The position numbers and the translations under genes were made by a program. The notes below the pieces were generated by a model. The model was given only the letters and a program-made list of their open reading frames with translations. It was not told the DNA's origin and made no database searches. A stretch of DNA of 7,177 nucleotides from CAZTDD01 sp964612675. GTDB lineage: Bacteria > Hinthialibacterota > Hinthialibacteria > Hinthialibacterales > JAKPRU01. This document shows, one piece after another, positions 1 through 5,462 of this stretch (positions within the stretch are counted from its first letter, which is position 1; each line of letters opens with the position of its first letter). The stretch is from the NCBI GenBank assembly GCA_964612675.1, contig CAZTDD010000200.1, positions 1 to 7,177 on the forward strand. Direction: 5' to 3'.

Positions 1-904
1 CATAGCCGCTACCGACGACTGTGTAGGCATTGCCGTCGAAGGACGCGCTGCCTTCAGCGCCCAAGGCTTCCATATCTACGGCGATATCGGTGCTGGCTTC
101 GAAAATGCCTAGATCACCGCCGCCGGCGCCGTCTTCACCCATGACGACAAAATCATCGAGGATGCCAGTGCCCGTCATTACCTCTGTGTTGTCCGTGGAA
201 TGCGGCGTGTAAACCAAACCCAAGACGGTGGGCTCAACCGTGTCTTCGTCGTTGAATTCCATCCATCCGTCCGGCAGGTGACGGTCCATATTGTCGTCCG
301 CCTCCAACCAGGGGCCGTCCAGAGACTCCGCGCACAGCATCGTGAAGATGTCGCCCTCACGAATCAAACGTACCCACCAACCGTGTGTCGGTCCGGAGCC
401 GTCATTGCCACGACGTGAACGATCCGTAGAGGCCAACCAATCGAGACGATACTGGGTGCGCAGGCCGTGTGAACGGGAAACCATCGAACTTACATATGGT
501 GCACTGGGATCGAGTCCTTGTCGGAATACGATTCCTGCTTTTTCCCACTCATTGCCACCATTCGGGTCGCTGCGATTTGCACAATCCGGATCGCCGTCCA
601 GATTGCCGTCAAAGCTAATGACGTGGACCGCAACGTCGAAGTCGCCGGTCACTTCCTGATACAGCATCCCGCAGCCGTCCCAGTCTTCCCACATATCCCA
701 ACCGTTGTTGGTGATATTCAGCTGACCGTCAACGACTGCCGCCTCTCCCTGTGATTCATCTCCGTCCTTGGCCGGGCCGGAGCCTAGGTTAACGTAGGTC
801 CACTGATCCCCGATTCCATCATTGAAATCGTCGGGAATCGGTGGTCCGGCGTAGACGCCGCCTACCACTACAGCGAAACAGAGAAACCAAAACCCAACTC
901 TCAT
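1..904 (-). CDS. Secreted DUF1349/concanavalin-like multidomain protein, N-terminal part (cut by window edge)
   Basis: The reading frame is open from an ATG at 904 to the window edge (301 full codons), so the C-terminus is missing. Residues 1-19 form a signal peptide with a hydrophobic core and a VYA/G cleavage site, so the protein is exported. Residues 24-256 match the pattern of DUF1349/concanavalin-like domains: FNDG near the start, GDFDVAVHV at 87-95, the strand pair KAGIVFRQ (122-129) and PYVSSMVS (136-143), WWVRLIREGDIFTML (176-190), and a closing LDDFVVMGE (249-257). From about 265 (LGIFEAS, then GSASFDGNAYTVVGSG) a second domain with the opening of a similar repeat begins. Such domains usually bind or sit beside carbohydrates, or are stuck to hydrolases; the activity of this protein cannot be told from the part seen. 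AAGGAG at 915-920, 10 nt upstream, supports the start. Confidence 0.85.
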   Translation of the reverse strand, partial: MRVGFWFLCFAVVVGGVYAGPPIPDDFNDGIGDQWTYVNLGSGPAKDGDESQGEAAVVDGQLNITNNGWDMWEDWDGCGMLYQEVTGDFDVAVHVISFDGNLDGDPDCANRSDPNGGNEWEKAGIVFRQGLDPSAPYVSSMVSRSHGLRTQYRLDWLASTDRSRRGNDGSGPTHGWWVRLIREGDIFTMLCAESLDGPWLEADDNMDRHLPDGWMEFNDEDTVEPTVLGLVYTPHSTDNTEVMTGTGILDDFVVMGEDGAGGGDLGIFEASTDIAVDMEALGAEGSASFDGNAYTVVGSGY

Positions 905-967
905 CTTACTCTCTCTCCTTTCCCGAATTTCGCCACGAAATATGTATACGCTATCTTGATTCGTAGC

Positions 968-1003
968 TTGACAGTATTATGCATCCTGCTTCTAGACTGT
1001 CAA
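968..1003. repeat. Inverted repeat TTGACAGT / ACTGTCAA, possible operator
   Basis: TTGACAGT at 968-975 and ACTGTCAA at 996-1003 are perfect 8-bp inverted arms 20 bp apart, roughly two helical turns from centre to centre. The right arm contains the -35 box of the minus-strand promoter and the centre contains its -10, so a dimeric regulator binding here would occlude the promoter. Each arm also reads as a -35 box on its own strand; the plus-strand one has no good -10. Confidence 0.4.
974..1003 (-). promoter_or_regulatory. Putative sigma70-type promoter for the secreted protein gene
   Basis: On the minus strand TTGACA (998-1003) is a perfect -35 box. Two overlapping -10 readings follow: CATAAT (976-981, spacer 16) and TAATAC (974-979, spacer 18). 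The box lies about 70-95 bp upstream of the ATG at 904 and points towards it. The -35 box is part of a perfect inverted repeat (see 968-1003). Confidence 0.5.
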
Positions 1004-1062
1004 CCAGCTACATAGGACATTTACTACCTCTGTTTTCAAGATTTAGATTCTGCAGTCGGTTT

Positions 1063-1076
1063 CTTAATGCGTTAAG
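1063..1076. repeat. Small palindrome CTTAA-TGCG-TTAAG
   Basis: A 14-bp dyad with 5-bp perfect arms lies in the divergent intergenic region and abuts the 16-bp tandem duplication. It could be an operator half of the divergent region or chance; nothing else marks it. Confidence 0.25.
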
Positions 1077-1107
1077 TTGTTGCGGTGATATGTTGTTGCG
1101 GTGATAT
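1076..1107. repeat. Perfect 16-bp tandem duplication upstream of the sialidase-like gene
   Basis: GTTGTTGCGGTGATAT occurs at 1076-1091 and again, base for base, at 1092-1107. It lies 30-60 bp upstream of the predicted -35 box of the sialidase-like gene, where activator sites often sit. It may be a duplicated binding site or a recent slippage duplication. Confidence 0.7.
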
Positions 1108-1136
1108 TTTTACTATCTGGAATACACTATAACGTA

Positions 1137-1165
1137 TTGACATTGTTAAGTTTGGGGCATACACT
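1137..1165 (+). promoter_or_regulatory. Putative sigma70-type promoter for the sialidase-like gene
   Basis: TTGACA (1137-1142), a 17-bp spacer and TACACT (1160-1165, 4 of 6 to TATAAT) give a good housekeeping promoter, with a start point near 1172 and a leader of about 30 nt. A weak dyad AATAC (1121-1125) / GTATT (1134-1138) overlaps the left edge of the -35 box and could be a regulator site. Confidence 0.6.
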
Positions 1166-1201
1166 TGAGTTGATCGAAGTGTTACGAGAGAGTAATCCAC
1201 A

Positions 1202-2215
1202 ATGGCTGAATTGGATTTTGAATATCAGGATACCCGGTGTCACGTCGGGGATCCGCTGAAAATCGACGTGGGGCGGGACCGGTTTTTACACGGTCCCTGT
1301 GTGACGCGATGTCCAAACGGCGATTATATCGTGGCCTATCAGGACGGGTTGGACGATCCCGGCCGCGAGTCGGTGATCCGGCAGCGGCGAAGTAGGGACG
1401 GGGGGATCACATGGGTGGACGAAGGGATTGTCTATGACGAATCCGCCGAAGGATTTGGCGCCCGGAATCCGGCATTCGGGCAGACACCGTCTGGAAAGAT
1501 CCTGATGATCGTTCAACGGGTTGGTCTCCGGCGTTTGGGGCAGGTGCGCGGCGAGAACATCATGGGAAGCAAACTACTCGTAAGCACCCACAACAGCAAA
1601 ACTTACGAAAATCGAGGCATCATCGACAAAACAGTCCGCCGAGGGCATCAGGGCTGCAGCACGCATCTGGTTTATCACAACGGTAAATTCTTCATGCCCG
1701 CGTTTCATCCAAAGGGGCTGGTTCTATATATCAGCCACGAGGAAGGAGAGAGTTGGTCAGACAGAATTGTTGTTGCTCGTCGGGAGGAGTTCGACGAAGT
1801 GCCGACGTACCCGACGATTATTGCCCGCCCCGATGGCTCGCTTCTTTTTCTGGCGCATTTGAATCGAGCCGTTCGGTGTTTTCGGCGGATCAGCAACGAT
1901 GATGGGTATACCTGGAGCGAAGTCGAACTTCTTGACGACATACATCTGCGACATCCGGTGCTGGGTTACGCTGGCGATACGATGATTTGCGTTGGGCGGA
2001 ATATGGATTTCTGGAAACCGGCGTTGTGTGTTTCTTCGGATCATGGAGACTCGTGGTCGGAACCGTTCGATCTGCTGCCGGATCGTGGGGCAGGCGGTGG
2101 CTATACGGCACTGTGGCCGACGGACAAACCTGGACGAGTATTGGTTGTGACGAGTACGAGTGGAGTGACGGTGGAATCGCAGGATATTGTGGGGATGATT
2201 GTTGAGGTTAGCTGA
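1202..2215 (+). CDS. Sialidase-family (BNR/Asp-box) beta-propeller protein
   Basis: This 337-aa protein carries four Asp-box motifs (S-x-D-x-G-x-[TS]-W): SRDGGITW at 64-71, SHEEGESW at 178-185, SNDDGYTW at 231-238 and SSDHGDSW at 278-285. These mark the blade turns of a sialidase-type six-bladed propeller, and the length suits a single propeller. There is no signal peptide or membrane segment, so it is probably cytoplasmic, unlike most secreted sialidases. The usual N-terminal RIP/RLP arginine motif is absent: the equivalent stretch reads FLHGPCVTRCPNGDYIVAYQ (28-47). True sialidase chemistry is therefore doubtful; it may be a related glycosidase or a propeller with another substrate. The ATG at 1202 has GAGAGAG 9 nt upstream and a promoter before it, and the gene appears to be monocistronic. 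Confidence 0.85.
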   Translation: MAELDFEYQDTRCHVGDPLKIDVGRDRFLHGPCVTRCPNGDYIVAYQDGLDDPGRESVIRQRRSRDGGITWVDEGIVYDESAEGFGARNPAFGQTPSGKILMIVQRVGLRRLGQVRGENIMGSKLLVSTHNSKTYENRGIIDKTVRRGHQGCSTHLVYHNGKFFMPAFHPKGLVLYISHEEGESWSDRIVVARREEFDEVPTYPTIIARPDGSLLFLAHLNRAVRCFRRISNDDGYTWSEVELLDDIHLRHPVLGYAGDTMICVGRNMDFWKPALCVSSDHGDSWSEPFDLLPDRGAGGGYTALWPTDKPGRVLVVTSTSGVTVESQDIVGMIVEVS

Positions 2216-2464
2216 GATGGTCGCGCTGCGATAATCCGCCTTCTGAAGACGTGTTGTCATGAGTATTTCATCATTCTTCAGTTTTCTGTAATTCACACGG
2301 TTCTGGTGAGCGTGGGCATAGCGGCCGGTAAAAAGCACGCGCGGCACAGTGTACAGACCGGCGCTTGGATGTATGCATGGGAGAAGTCCGAGGCAATCAG
2401 GCAGAGAACCCATATCAACATAGGCTGCCAGTTTATCTGATAACCACGCCCCCCGCGGCACGTC
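2216..2464. other. Convergent intergenic region, no clear gene
   Basis: The gap separates the convergent ends of the sialidase-like gene and the minus-strand cassette. CTGAAGA (2243-2249) and TCTTCAG (2275-2281) could pair over a 25-nt loop and are followed by GTTTTCTG, a poor intrinsic terminator at best. GCCGGT (2324-2329) / ACCGGC (2357-2362) is another loose dyad. A minus-strand frame is open through the gap from a GTG at 2461 but lacks a Shine-Dalgarno and runs on antisense into the sialidase-like gene. Confidence 0.4.
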
Positions 2465-2701
2465 TTAATCGGAAGAACCCTTCGACGGCAACGAGAGTTG
2501 GGCTTGCGCCTTCCAGAACGCGGTTTCAACCTTTTGAAAGTGAAGTTCTCTTGTAGTCTCAAGGACGGATATGCGCTTTTCGTGATCGCTGACTTTGGCA
2601 TCCAGATCAGTCACAAGCCTTTCGGTAGTCTTTATGTCTGCTTTCAGGTCGACTATTCTCTCCAAAGTCTCCATCGCTGTGCTCAACGTTTTATCAAGCA
2701 T
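2465..2701 (-). CDS. Small coiled-coil protein, last gene of the low-GC cassette
   Basis: This 78-aa protein, which I do not recognise, is nearly all predicted coiled coil: from about residue 8 to 60 hydrophobic residues recur in 3-4 spacing (L14, I16, L19, I23, L29, L33, V37, I44, L47), with charged residues between. The tail (QLSLPSKGSSD) is polar. It has no signal peptide or membrane segment. The ATG at 2701 overlaps the end of the preceding gene by 8 bp, and AAAAGGAG lies 11 nt upstream, so it is translated as part of the cassette. It probably acts as an oligomerisation partner of the other products; a structural role is inferred only from its shape. Confidence 0.75.
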   Translation of the reverse strand: MLDKTLSTAMETLERIVDLKADIKTTERLVTDLDAKVSDHEKRISVLETTRELHFQKVETAFWKAQAQLSLPSKGSSD

Positions 2702-3110
2702 TGCTATTCTCGCTCCTTTTCAGTTCATCCAGGGTGGTCCTGATCTCATCATTGAGGGAACGAATTCGATCATGCATTTCAGATACAGTGCTAAGTATCG
2801 CACCGAAGACAGCTTGAATCGCAAGCATTTTCTCTTCGTCCTCGGACAAAAAAGGCTCCGATACTGGTAGTGCCCAAGCTTCCAGTTCCGTTTCGTACGG
2901 TGTCGTATTCACTCGAATGCCAAAGGGCTGTTTCTCCACATCAATGTATTCAACTAAAGGCTGGAACGCCGAGCAATATGTCAGCAGCGCACGCTCTCCG
3001 TGAGGCTCCAATTCAAAAGAATACTCACGTGTGCTTCCCTTAAAATGAAACGAGTATGACTTCTCTGCCTTTTTTCTCGAAACAGGAATGCTCCTGGTCA
3101 AACTGGTCAT
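2694..3110 (-). CDS. Unknown protein with C-terminal coiled coil, middle gene of the cassette
   Basis: This is a 138-aa protein of no family I can name. Residues 16-82 look beta-rich (alternating stretches such as YSFHFKGS, EYSFELEPHG, FGIRVNTTPYETELEAWALP). A loop at 83-92 leads into a long helix from 93 to 133 with heptad-like hydrophobic spacing (I98, V101, I105, V109, M112, I116, L119, I123, L127, L130), probably a coiled coil. No export signal is present. The ATG at 3110 forms an ATGA overlap with the TGA of the upstream gene, and GGGGG lies 10 nt upstream, which points to translational coupling. Since the next gene is also coiled coil, a heteromeric helical bundle is a fair guess. Confidence 0.75.
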   Translation of the reverse strand: MTSLTRSIPVSRKKAEKSYSFHFKGSTREYSFELEPHGERALLTYCSAFQPLVEYIDVEKQPFGIRVNTTPYETELEAWALPVSEPFLSEDEEKMLAIQAVFGAILSTVSEMHDRIRSLNDEIRTTLDELKRSENSNA

Positions 3111-3784
3111 TGAAGCTCGACCCCCTTTCCAGAGAGATCCTTTTGCACAAGCTCTAATTGGTGTTTTATCTTCGTAAACCGTTCGATGAGCTTCCCAAGA
3201 CTCTCATTGTCTACTGTAAAAAGGATACTTTGCTTTTCCTCCTTATCATCTTCCGCGCTCAACCGGATAGTGGCAATTGGTATGTATCCTACAAGAGACA
3301 TGTTGCCCTGCGAATCATCATCAAAAGCCGCCCTGACTTCGTGTGTATGTGCAATCGAAGATATCTTATGGATTATTCCTTGATCATAGGGCTCAAACTT
3401 GCGCCTTCTTTGATATTCAAGTGGAACCGAAAAGAGCTTCTCTAACGCCTTTTCCTTTCCGTTTGGCGAAGGAAGATCGTACTCTCGTGCTATAGTCTGG
3501 AGGGCCTCGAACAAGTCTTCAAACCTACCTTCCTTCTCCGCCAACCGATCATAGAGATACTTTGATATTCTGTAGATCTGCTCAAACTCGTCTCCTGTCA
3601 GAGAAAGGCTTCGAACAAGCTGTACCACATACGCTTCTTTGGGAATCCCAAAGCCACGTTCAGTATTAACGGCTTCCGCAAAAGCAGAAATCTGCGTGGT
3701 CTTCAGACTCAGCAATACAGCTAAATCTTTAAGCATATGTTCCGTGGGAATGATTCCTAAATCGTTCTCACTATTCTCTGTCAT
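3107..3784 (-). CDS. Unknown protein with helical N-terminus and possible COMM-like C-terminus
   Basis: The protein is 225 aa from the ATG at 3784; the frame is open 17 codons further upstream, but GGAG at 3793-3796, 8 nt away, supports this start. Residues 14-105 look entirely helical (LKDLAVLLSL, AYVVQLVRSLSL, EFEQIYRISKYLYDRLAEK). Residues 140-215 look like strands followed by one long helix: ISSIAHTHEVRAAF, GYIPIATIRLS, SILFTVDNESL, then LGKLIERFTKIKHQLELVQK. Helical N-terminal domain plus this order is the plan of eukaryotic COMMD proteins (about 200 aa), so a COMM-like fold is a reasonable inference from pattern, not from a search. There is no catalytic motif, export signal or membrane segment. 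It is the first well-supported gene of the cassette, and its start overlaps the stop of a 65-aa ORF (ATGA). Confidence 0.8.
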   Translation of the reverse strand: MTENSENDLGIIPTEHMLKDLAVLLSLKTTQISAFAEAVNTERGFGIPKEAYVVQLVRSLSLTGDEFEQIYRISKYLYDRLAEKEGRFEDLFEALQTIAREYDLPSPNGKEKALEKLFSVPLEYQRRRKFEPYDQGIIHKISSIAHTHEVRAAFDDDSQGNMSLVGYIPIATIRLSAEDDKEEKQSILFTVDNESLGKLIERFTKIKHQLELVQKDLSGKGVELQ

Positions 3785-3978
3785 CTGATGTTCTCCACTC
3801 TTATAGAACTCCGTTCTCCGCTGTGCAGCGCGCACATATCAACCTCCGTGATGCGTCGTGCCACCATGATGGTGTTGGCCGCTTGATCGTCGCTGGCATT
3901 GTTGACGGCGAAGAGCCGCCATTTCCATTCTTTACCTCGGCCTTTATCGGCGAGCATGATCCCGCTTTCATTTATCAT
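3781..3978 (-). CDS. Possible 65-aa small protein leading the cassette
   Basis: The ATG at 3978 has GAGGGGGG 8 nt upstream and lies about 40 nt downstream of a near-consensus promoter. Its TGA overlaps the ATG of the next gene as ATGA, the same arrangement as one of the two other junctions in the cassette. The product (MINESGIMLADK..., with KEWKWRLFAV at 16-25) matches no family I know. The frame is open further upstream to 4197, where an ATG would give a 138-aa product with a hydrophobic N-terminus, but that ATG has only a distant GGAG and the promoter lies inside it. The stretch is also open on the plus strand, so coding status is uncertain. GC at third positions looks higher than in the rest of the cassette. 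Confidence 0.35.
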   Translation of the reverse strand: MINESGIMLADKGRGKEWKWRLFAVNNASDDQAANTIMVARRITEVDMCALHSGERSSIRVENIR

Positions 3979-4189
3979 ACCGACATCCCCCCTCGGGCGA
4001 TTACAGGCTTGGTAACGTCGGATATTATAGGCAGCGTGTGCGCCGCTGTCCACCTGTTCTCTATGGTTAGTCAGGGAAAACCCAAGCTTCGCGTTTACCC
4101 CAACTGCCCGAGTTTTTCTACACGAAAGCAGTCTTTGCCACGCTGTCAAACAGTAGCAGATGAGAAAGCTAACAGGTAAAACCAGAATT
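3785..4189. other. Low-information stretch between the aminotransferase and the cassette
   Basis: About 400 bp hold no gene that can be firmly called. The stretch contains the cassette promoter (4024-4052) and the uncertain 65-aa ORF. A plus-strand frame (GTG 3823 to TAA 4179) and a minus-strand frame (4257 to 3781) are both open across most of it, and neither encodes a family I recognise. It could be a decayed gene, a regulatory leader, or the junction where the cassette was inserted. Confidence 0.5.
4024..4052 (-). promoter_or_regulatory. Strong putative sigma70-type promoter of the cassette
   Basis: On the minus strand TGGACA (4047-4052, 5 of 6 to TTGACA), a 17-bp spacer and a perfect TATAAT (4024-4029) form the best promoter in the window. 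Transcription would begin near 4017 and run into the cassette. The spacer contains the dyad CAGCG / CGCTG with a 7-nt centre, a typical place for a repressor to bind. Confidence 0.65.
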
Positions 4190-5386
4190 CTATCCATTGG
4201 CCAAATCGCTGCTCCGAAACGGCTGCCGCCGGTTCTCAGCAAGGACTTCATGCACAATCATAATAACATCCTCGACGTCGCGATCGGTCAGCTTGGCTGA
4301 CAGCGGCAGCGATAAGGCGCGTTCCGAATACTCTGTGGCGTTCGGATAATCTTCTGGCCGGTATCCAAACGTCTCGCGATAATAATGATGCAGATGCAAG
4401 GACCGATAGTGAATTCCGGTACCGATGCCGCGCTTGTGGAGTTCTTGAACCACTTCATCTCTCCCGATCCGCAGCGCATCGAGTTGCAGTCGTATCACAT
4501 AGAGATGCCGCGCGTGAACCGTGTCTTTCTCCACCGGCGGAGGTGTATCGAGAGGCTCGCCTGCGAACGCCTCATCATATCGTCGCCAAATTTCTTCCCG
4601 CCGCTGCAGGTAGCGATCGACTTTCTTGATCTGATGGATACCCAGGGCCGCCTGAATATCCATCATGTTGTATTTGAAGCCGGGGGCGACGACCTCATAG
4701 TGCTTGAAACCCTCGTCGGAAAACCGTTTCCACGCACCACGTGAGAGTCCATGCAGGGCGTAGTGTTCTATCGCTTCCGCCCAGTCTTCGCGGTCGGTTG
4801 TTACCATTCCGCCTTCGCCGGTTGTCAGATTTTTGGTGACGTAGAAGCTGAAGACCCCGAGATCGCCGATGGTTCCGATCTTCCTGCCGCGGTACCAGGC
4901 TTCCAGTGCGTGCGCCGCGTCCTCAATAACAAGAAGATTGTTTTCGCGCGCGATTTCTGTGATGGTGTCCATCGCACAGGGGCGTCCTGCGACATGGACC
5001 GGCAGAATGGCGCGTGTTTTTGGGGTAATTTTGCCGGGTATTTGGCTCGGGTCGATGTTGAACGTCTGCGGGTCGACGTCGGCGAAGACTGGTTTGGCAC
5101 CGGTATGCAGGATCGCATTCGCTGTAGCGGCGAAAGTGAGCGGACTGGTGATTACCTCGTCGCCCGGTTGGATACCGGCTACCAACATGGCGAGATGGAG
5201 ACCGGCGGTACAGGAGCTGGTCGCTCGGGCGAATTGGCATCCGGTATACTCACGGAATAGATCTTCGAACCGGGCGACTTTCGGGCCAGTCGATATCCAG
5301 CCTGAGCGTAAGGAGTCGACCACTTCGGCGATCTCGTCCTCCTCGATGCGGGGGCTGCCGAAGACTAGATAGGAATCGCGTTTCAT
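4190..5386 (-). CDS. DegT/DnrJ/EryC1/StrS-family sugar aminotransferase
   Basis: This 398-aa protein is a PLP-dependent aminotransferase of the kind that turns a keto sugar nucleotide into an amino sugar, usually with glutamate as amino donor (ArnB, PseC and PglE are relatives; which sugar cannot be told here). Motifs in order: SLRSGWISTGPKVARFE (25-41), TSSCTAGLHLA for phosphate binding (56-66), SPLTFAATANA (81-91), VIEDAAHA with the pyridine-binding Asp at D156 (153-160), and SFYVTKNLTTGEGGMV (180-195) with the Schiff-base lysine K185. The C-terminal substrate region contains GIGTGIHYRSLH. The length is normal and no key residue is missing. The ATG at 5386 fits the family N-terminus (LVFGSPRIEEDEI); a GTG at 5428 would add 14 residues read out of the repeat. 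The Shine-Dalgarno is weak (GAG). It is divergent from the nucleotidyltransferase gene. Confidence 0.93.
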   Translation of the reverse strand: MKRDSYLVFGSPRIEEDEIAEVVDSLRSGWISTGPKVARFEDLFREYTGCQFARATSSCTAGLHLAMLVAGIQPGDEVITSPLTFAATANAILHTGAKPVFADVDPQTFNIDPSQIPGKITPKTRAILPVHVAGRPCAMDTITEIARENNLLVIEDAAHALEAWYRGRKIGTIGDLGVFSFYVTKNLTTGEGGMVTTDREDWAEAIEHYALHGLSRGAWKRFSDEGFKHYEVVAPGFKYNMMDIQAALGIHQIKKVDRYLQRREEIWRRYDEAFAGEPLDTPPPVEKDTVHARHLYVIRLQLDALRIGRDEVVQELHKRGIGTGIHYRSLHLHHYYRETFGYRPEDYPNATEYSERALSLPLSAKLTDRDVEDVIMIVHEVLAENRRQPFRSSDLANG

Positions 5387-5420
5387 AGAATTCTCAACGT
5401 CAAGGGATTTTGGTGGGGCG

Positions 5421-5455
5421 CCCCTCACCCTGACCCTCTCCCGGTGGGAGAGGGG
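5421..5455 (+). repeat. Palindromic REP-like repeat, copy 1
   Basis: Ordered blocks are CCCTCACCC, TGA, CCCTCTCCC (5434-5442), a 3-nt loop GGT, and GGGAGAGGG (5446-5454): a perfect 9-bp hairpin with a conserved left flank. It occupies about half of the 76-bp gap between two divergent genes. Its 3' arm also serves as the likely Shine-Dalgarno of the gene that begins at 5463. Confidence 0.85.
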
Positions 5456-5462
5456 ACTTCTG

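Noticed and set aside
291..754. Plus-strand ORFs of 122 and 78 aa across the left part of the window
   Set aside because: They lie antisense to the continuous signal-peptide-bearing frame that runs from 904 to the window edge.
2243..2288. Intrinsic terminator after the sialidase-like gene
   Set aside because: The stem is only 7 bp with a 25-nt loop, and the T-run is short and broken, so it is too weak to call.
1757..2461. Long minus-strand ORF (234 aa from a GTG) antisense to the sialidase-like gene
   Set aside because: Most of it is the shadow of a well-supported gene, it has no Shine-Dalgarno, and its product is rich in Arg, His and Pro with no recognisable motif.
3823..4179. Plus-strand ORF (118 aa from a GTG) between the aminotransferase and the cassette
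   Set aside because: The start sits in a GTG with no ribosome binding site, no promoter faces it, and the strong promoter in the stretch points the other way. It stays a weak alternative because the opposite ORF is also uncertain.
4751..5372. Plus-strand ORFs of 169 and 167 aa inside the aminotransferase gene
   Set aside because: They are antisense to a complete, motif-rich aminotransferase and overlap each other in different frames.
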